A DNA stretch of 64,000 nucleotides from Monilinia fructicola (taxonomy: Eukaryota; Ascomycota; Leotiomycetes; Helotiales; Sclerotiniaceae), in contig VICG01000006.1 of the NCBI GenBank assembly GCA_008692225.1, forward strand, positions 873,501 to 937,500, given 5' to 3'. This document shows positions 57,521 to 64,000 of this stretch, in pieces; the first letter of the stretch is position 1, and every line of letters begins with the position of its first letter. A program made the position numbers and the translations under genes. The notes under the pieces are model-generated. The model did not search any database. It was not told the origin of the DNA and was given only the letters and a program-made list of their open reading frames with translations.

Positions 57521-60484
57521 ATTGCTGTTACTCGTGCTGGTTGCTGGTCAACGATACAAGATAAGGAATATGGGTTGTCCCGGTGGTTAGTAGGATTGTG
57601 GGATTGTAGGATTGTAGGATTGATGACTCGAGACTATGTGTGTACGTCAGTTGTCTTTTATCGATTGTTGAAGAATGTTCTGGTTTGCTGGTTTGCTGGT
57701 TTGCTGGTTTGTGGCAAGAACGTACGGAGTATATTGCACTTGGATTAATTCATTGACGCCGGGCGATACCAGCAAGTAAGGATAAGGTTAATAATACAGT
57801 AATGAATGACGGGAATGGATGAAGGGATGAATGAATGGAACTGGAGCATCTTCTGTATGGTGCGTATGTACGGAGTAGTACTCTATGTGCTCGCACTAAC
57901 TATCCATAAGGTTAAGCAGCCGAGGTCCATCATCCATTAATAATGGTCGAACGTTGGATCCACCGGTGACCCCCTCTCTCCATTTCCACCTCGCGACTAA
58001 CTGCATTTTGTTTGTTTGTTCTCCACTTGTCCACCGACAACAACACAAGATGTCTTAATATGTCTTAGAAAGTACAAAAGTGCAGATAAAACTCTGGTCT
58101 TCACCGATGTTATCTCCTGATTCAGGCGTGGACTTTACTTAAATGGTCGATTGACCAAAATACCTAGGTTTTTCAGATCAATACTCTCCATGCTCATTGC
58201 TGATTGCTGATTGCTGATTGCTCATTGCAGGTCCACCAGGTCTCTACTGTATGCTCATTGCAGGTCTTATTGCCCGTGTCAAATACAGTACTACACTGTC
58301 CCGTTAAGGTTATCTAATGCAAGAATGCACGAAACATCTTAAGCTTCTGATGGATGGGTACCTACTTACAGCACTCTAAAAGACTCTGTTCTCGATTTCT
58401 TACAGCTTGTCTAAGTCGTCTTCATCAAAAATGCGAGCATATACCTAGTAGTATCCAATTGGGATCAGTCGTAGTTGTGCTTTGAGATCAAATCTGACCA
58501 CGCCGCCCATCTAAGGCTTTGTTAAAGTTGATCTGGTCCAACAAAGGGTAGCAGCCCGCAAGATCTTGGCTACTCTCTCTCACGAATTTCTCCATTTATC
58601 AATCAAAATACCCATCAGGATGCTGGGGTAGTTCCCTAAGGTCTGATGGCCACTTTTTGAACATCAGTCACAGGCTTAGATCTTGAAGGGAATTTTCAAA
58701 TTCAAGGTACATTTTGAGGTGAGAAAATATTGAAGAATTGAAGTAAATGTCTAAGTCTTGCAATGGATATTAAAATACTTCATCTCGGCACTTTAAAAGG
58801 ATATCGTTTGATTTTTGGATATTCTAGACTGGCTGTGATCTCCAGCTCAAAATCATGAAACCCAACATTACTAAATTTATACCTCATTCTAAATCATCAA
58901 ACAATCATCATCAACATATCTGTTGATGCTCTGTCATCGGGGTTTGCCGTATCTTTACTGCTTCAGCGAGCATGGGCGGATCTACCGATCGCCTGATCAT
59001 TGTGATTGAGAGATGAATTTGATTTGGAGACCCTGTTGAAGTTGCAAGAAGAACCCAAATATCTAAAATAACAAGGCGTACGAAGATAACCTCCAATACT
59101 GTGAGAATACGAGACTGAATTGAGATTCATAGAGCATTGGAGAATCGAAGAGCTTCAAGGCTTCTGGACTTCCTTTAGTAACCAATGACAAACTGACATG
59201 AAACCTGTTAGAGTGCGGGGCATCACGACGCACTCTTCGCCAGTAATCTAGACCCTTGTGGGACAAATCCTTGATTAAGCACTGGAAGTAATTTACAGGT
59301 CAGCAACAATGGCTAGTACTCGAATGACCAATTGTTAAAATATCAGTATGATGCACTCGAATGTGCTGGAAATTCATTGAGACGCTATTTGATATTGATG
59401 CTCTTCCACATGTACCCCTCCCTCATCATGATTTCACAATCCAAAGTATTCCACTTGATGTGTTGCAACTGTGAACCCAACCTGCAAAATACACATAGTG
59501 TTAGCACATTCTCGGCTCAACCCAACTTTCTCTCTGAACTTTCCCCTACGCGGCATACTTTCATGCCTTCGTTGTCATTTGAGGAACATTCTCAGAGTTG
59601 AGATGCTTTCAAAAAGAAGAACAACGAAAGAAATTCACGTGAGGCTCTATGACCAAAAAAGGGCATCAAACCATAACTCACGTGGGATTCTTACTTTTCT
59701 AGAAGAAATGGCTTATTTGTTTCGGGGATACATGATAAAAATAGATATTCAAGTCAGCAAGACGTAAGCTCGTACAAGCTGTTGGGAATATGCCAAGAAC
59801 ACGTGTAATACTCTGCAGCAAGGGGATGATGAAGTAAGTGGTAAGTAATACAGCACAGTAAGCTCGGGAATGACCAGTCGATCCTCCTTCATCGCCAAAT
59901 GCAGGTACAGAAGAGAAAAACCTTGTGGAAATCCTAGCAACCACATGAGAAAAAAGAACCAAATACAATGAGTAGTTTGATGACTTTTCAGGAAACTCAA
60001 TTTTGGTAACTTGTCTTCAAAGTCTGAATTCCTCAATTATCAGGGAATTGTTTTCCAATTGCAGCACCAATTATGAAAGGGGCGAAGCCAAATTTTCAAT
60101 TGAAGGTTTTGGTTGCATCTCACCAATCCCACAGCCCCTTTGAGGCCACAGATGACTATTTGTAAGTGGTTAAATGCGCCCTGTAGTCGCATCCTTCGCT
60201 CGCGACCCTACTGAGCTTGAAGATGTTCTGGGAAATAAAGTGTTTGATAATGTTGAAGTAAATCTGGCGGTGGGATTCTGGCCCCCGGAAGCATTCTTCT
60301 CTTTCAATTGCGGCGTAATTAAATGGATTGGATCTTTCATTACAGCTTACTTCTTATCATTTAAGGTCTTTCGACCTTGTATGATGTCTGTCTGAATCTT
60401 TTTTGAACTTCTTTCTATTTCTTTTTGGTCTTTCGTTTCATCAAGCTCTCTCGGCCGTTAAGTCGAGGAGCGTATCTCTTTGCG
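57521..60484. other. 3-kb intergenic region upstream of two divergent genes
   Basis: No gene is supportable. Near the Lon start are GGATTGTA repeats (about 57590-57622), GCTGGTTT repeats (57684-57712) and TACGGAGTA at 57723-57731 and 57869-57877. TGATTGC repeats lie at about 58199-58225. The open frames at 59332-60036 on both strands show no domain. Confidence 0.45.
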
Positions 60485-62660
60485 ATGTCTCCCTTTTTGA
60501 TATTACTTTCATTTTCTACTATATTTCGGCTTACAAATGCCATACCATGGGCGGCAGCTGAACAGACGGCTACATATAAACCAGACGAATGGTCACCAAG
60601 ACCGACAAATACAATACTAAAGGCTCGTGGCCTGTTTGAGAGAGGCTCAATCGATGTTGATGTATGTGGCTGGATTGGAGGAAACTTGGCTCAGCCTGTG
60701 GGTTGTGCAACTGGATCTTCATGTATTCATGATACTTCTTTTGGGTTTGTTGGATGCTGTCCCACGTCTTCGGCTGGCGCAGACCCTATCCCTTGTACAG
60801 ATGGACTATACACGACTTGTATCGATCATAATAGTGCTGGATATGCTTCGAATTCTCTCTTTGTTAACAATGGTGTGCTATCATGGTAAGTGGAAAAGTC
60901 CGAGATTATGCAATGAATTGCCTAACAAATCAACAGTCCTGCAAATTCAAACTGTTACAAAATCAATTATCCACAAAACTACATTCAATTTGGATGCGGC
61001 CCATCAACGGCAAACGTTACTGCAGCTACCACCTTTTCCGGTCAAGCTACAGACCTTAACTTACAAATTGTATATACTGGAGTCACCTTCAATCCAACAA
61101 TCACAATACAAAATCCTAGTAATTTTGGAGCTGCAACTTTGTTCTCAACTTCTACGACTGGAAGTCTAACGCAATCTACAGCTTCGGCTGTCGCAGGTAA
61201 GGGGTCACTCACAGCATCAGCTCCCGAATATACAAGTTCTGCAGCTGCAGAATCGAAGGGAAGCTCAAATACAGGGGCAATCATTGGTGGAATTGTTGGT
61301 GCTCTTGTTGTTATCATAGGATCTTCAGTAGTAGCTTTTTTCTTAATTCACAAAAAAGGAAACGAGCGCAAATCAAGCGTGCATCGAGATACAGGTTCTC
61401 CGTAAGTTCTTTTTAACTACCATACTTTGCTGAAATTGACTAATAAACCTTTTCAGAGAACGGTCATCAAAAGAAAATTTTGAATCGGTTCCTAATCCAA
61501 AACCTTTTTCATACCCAGTTCATTCTCCAATTCCATTGAGTCACCAGTCTCCAGAGCCGCAAAATCATTACTCCCAAATGAGCGGAACCAACAACTTAGG
61601 CTATGCACCTGTCTTTCAATCTCCCTACCATCGACCCATCACACCTGTCGGACATGATAGGCCCGTTGAAGCACCCACCCCTGACCTCCACGCCAGGAAC
61701 TTTCGCTCGCCATCTCCTGCCTTTGACCCCTTTCAACCACCACACTCCGAAATACTTCCAGAATCTTACGACCCTTCACGCTTACGTGGTCCGCCCTCCT
61801 CGGAACCTTACCGGCCTTCACAATCACCTGAACCTCAAAATTACTATCCACAATCTCCCGACCCTGAGCATCTGCCTTGCTACCATCCCTCCTCCCCAGA
61901 ACCACAAGCTCTCCGACCCCGTCCTTCTCGCTCTCCGCCTCTTGGAAGATCTCCAACTCCTGTCTTTACCACAAGCCCCTACACCCTCCCTCCTACCACA
62001 GATCTTCCGCCTCTCGACATAATGGACGACATACAAACACCCATTGCCCCCAAGCCCTCACCAGCAAACTGGCATCTTGCTCTAACAGGCGATCGCCGCA
62101 CCTACGCTCCCGCAGATGGCACCTCTACTTCTGCCGACCACCAACACGCCCCCATGCCTGATATGCCCGCACTCTACGCTGACATAACCACCGCCATGGG
62201 CGCCGAATCCATGTCCCCCCCCAACGATACTTTCCTCCCACGTCAAAACTCCGACGCCACCAAACCCGGCACCCGCCGGAATTTCTCGCGTAAAGGCCGA
62301 GCGGCAAGGAAAGGAACCGAAGATCTGCACGAAAACGAAACTGAAGAGGAAGCGGCCCGGAGCAACAATGTCCGCCAATCTGGATGGGTTCCCTCAGGAT
62401 TGAGAACGAGAAATAGCCCGTCGCCACATTCCGCATCGAGAATGCCTGATGCGAGGGTGGTGCGGCGTCACGATGAAGTAGCAGCTCAGAGAGACCAGTC
62501 GGGCGATCAGTTGGGCGAGGAGGTGCGCATTGCGTACAATCCGAACAATCCACATGCGGGCTTAAACATCGAATATTGGGGACCGCCGAGAGTAGTAGGA
62601 ATAGGCAGACACCCTCGTCCGGCGATGGACCCGCATGCTGTGGAAGGGGGTTGGCTGTAA
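60485..62660 (+). CDS. Single-pass membrane protein, Cys-rich ectodomain and Pro-rich cytoplasmic tail, not recognised
   Basis: Exons are 60485-60885, 60937-61401 and 61457-62660, giving 689 residues. A signal peptide (MSPFLILLSFSTIFRLTNA) is followed by a compact Cys-rich ectodomain of about 170 residues, including VDVCGWIGGNLAQPVGCATG, GFVGCCPTS and, across the first splice, LSCPANSNCYKINYP. A Ser/Thr-rich stem precedes the membrane segment GAIIGGIVGALVVIIGSSVVAFFLI, which ends in basic HKKGNERK. The 370-residue cytoplasmic tail is rich in Pro and Ser, with repeated SPEPQN blocks, and ends in a conserved-looking AYNPNNPHAGLNIEYWGPP segment. The layout recalls fungal surface sensors, but the ectodomain is not a clear WSC domain, so a sensor role is inference. 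I chose the ATG at 60485 because it opens the signal peptide. Confidence 0.75.
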
Positions 62661-63883
62661 TTATACAGGGGTGAATGCAATAAACAAGCGAGCAAGGATT
62701 TTAATTCTCTTTCTTTCCTGGCAGCTGGTGCGATACCCAGCGCCTGTATGTACACACTGCAGACCCGCTGCGCAGATAATGATGGAGTCATCGGACGTGG
62801 CGGCGGGATATTACACATATGTATATAAGATTACCAATTTTCGCCTGCTCTGCAGCGCGCTAAGATAGCGAGGGAAACCGTACCGTAGTAATAACAAAAA
62901 ATGATATCCGCTAATGATCAGTACACTTACACTTGCACCACGACATTCCACCTACCTTCTCGAGCTCACCATCTCCAGACCCCGATCGGAACACTCTTGA
63001 CCAATCTGGTCTTCGCCTGGGGCTTGCAGGCAGGACGCTATTTCACACCCCCAGTTGCCCGGAGCTGAAATGGTGGATTTGTCATCCGTCTATGGTGTCG
63101 CAGCAAGATCTGACATGCAGAAGCAACCCTTAAGCTTTGAGCAGCCTCTCCCCTGCGAGCTTTCGCCTTGCAACGAGGAATCTGGGGGAAACTTGCAGAT
63201 GCTGACTTGTTGTATGGCGATGGATGATTCTGCCGCCAAGATAATCATCTCGCGATCCTGAAAGCTACGAAGGTTTACTGGGGATTTTCACCTCTTTCAT
63301 TATCATTATTCTCATTATCATCATCATCATCAACAGCAGCAGCAGCAGGAGCAGCAGCATCATCACAACCACCATCATCATCATAAACTAACACATCCAT
63401 TTCACGCTTTCCCTCACCAGATATCATCCCATATCATAAATTAAACATTTTCAAACGCAAGATTCAGGAGCGAGCATAATCTCCACCGTAAGCCAAAGAA
63501 CCAATACGAAACAGAAGCAGGCAGGCAGGCAGGCAGGCATGCGGTTGTGAATATGTAAATATACTTTAGACGTAAAGCGAGCAAGTCATTCGAAGACACG
63601 AGACTCTGCTCCTCTCTTGGCCACGCATTACGCGCATCCGTGGCAACTACTTCGCATCAAGAACCAATACCCACGCCGATGCAGATGCCATGCATTCTCG
63701 ACGTTGACGGTCCCTCTGCTCGCAGAAGTGAGCATAAAGTCGAGCTTCACAAGCGAAGAATCAATGAGAAGATAGCAAAGCCATAAGATTAATCATCGTA
63801 GTATTCCCATCGCTCCGTCCAATTGACCAATATAAATAGTTGGTCTCAAAGAAGCTGGGTTCATATTATATCACACACATACG

Positions 63884-63924
<41 letters not shown>

Positions 63925-64000
63925 CAAACAATATCCACGCCTCATACCATGCAACACATGATTTCCCATACAAGATCCACGACAAAAACACCTATCATCC
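62661..64000. other. Gene-free right end with simple repeats
   Basis: I see no supportable gene. TCA/TTA triplets and AGC triplets lie at 63295-63390, GGCA repeats at 63519-63539 and a CA microsatellite at 63888-63920. The C/A-rich last 120 bp could be the 5' leader of a gene outside the window. Confidence 0.45.
63888..63920. repeat. CA dinucleotide microsatellite
   Basis: About 15 uninterrupted CA units follow TATCACACACATACGTTA. Confidence 0.85.

Overview
The window looks like nuclear DNA of a filamentous ascomycete, probably a leotiomycete (Sclerotiniaceae-like, e.g. a Botrytis/Sclerotinia/Monilinia relative). The evidence is short 45-150 bp GT-AG introns, fungal-type protein families (Atp25, secreted leucine aminopeptidase, DUF1774, Zn2Cys6 regulator), long microsatellite-rich intergenic DNA, and an AT-rich LTR retrotransposon whose two LTRs differ only by transitions, as expected from repeat-induced point mutation (RIP). 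The species call is inference. All exon joins given here were worked out by hand from splice signals, reading phase and family motifs, and each complete model sums to a whole number of codons.

1-23.3 kb is gene-rich. It holds the 5' end of a probable mitochondrial RNA polymerase gene (minus strand), divergent from ATP25. These are followed by an S1/P1-type secreted nuclease with a 12-nt micro-exon, an AFG1-family mitochondrial ATPase, an R3H-domain protein, a secreted M28 leucine aminopeptidase, a DUF1774 membrane protein, a phosphopantetheinyl transferase continuous with a RanBP2 zinc finger and RRM-like region, and a GC-rich MysC-like ATP-grasp enzyme. Three genes in the first 10 kb point to mitochondrial gene expression, ATP synthase biogenesis and protein quality control, but nothing shows that they are co-regulated.

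23.3-54.1 kb is gene-poor. A 5,773-bp Ty1/copia element (26777-32549) sits inside a CACCCCTT minisatellite with a 5-bp target duplication. The only gene I can support here is a Zn2Cys6/PAS-like regulator (34447-37102), whose zinc cluster is completed by an 8-nt micro-exon behind a GC-AG intron. The 17 kb from 37.1 to 54.1 kb holds dense micro- and minisatellites and no coding region I can support.

54.1-64 kb holds an 11-exon peroxisomal Lon protease ending in SRL, and an unrecognised single-pass membrane protein with a Cys-rich ectodomain and a long Pro-rich cytoplasmic tail. Two short words recur between genes far above chance: TACGGAGTA (9 copies) and TACCCGTGGAC (4 copies). No tRNA, rRNA or CRISPR was seen.
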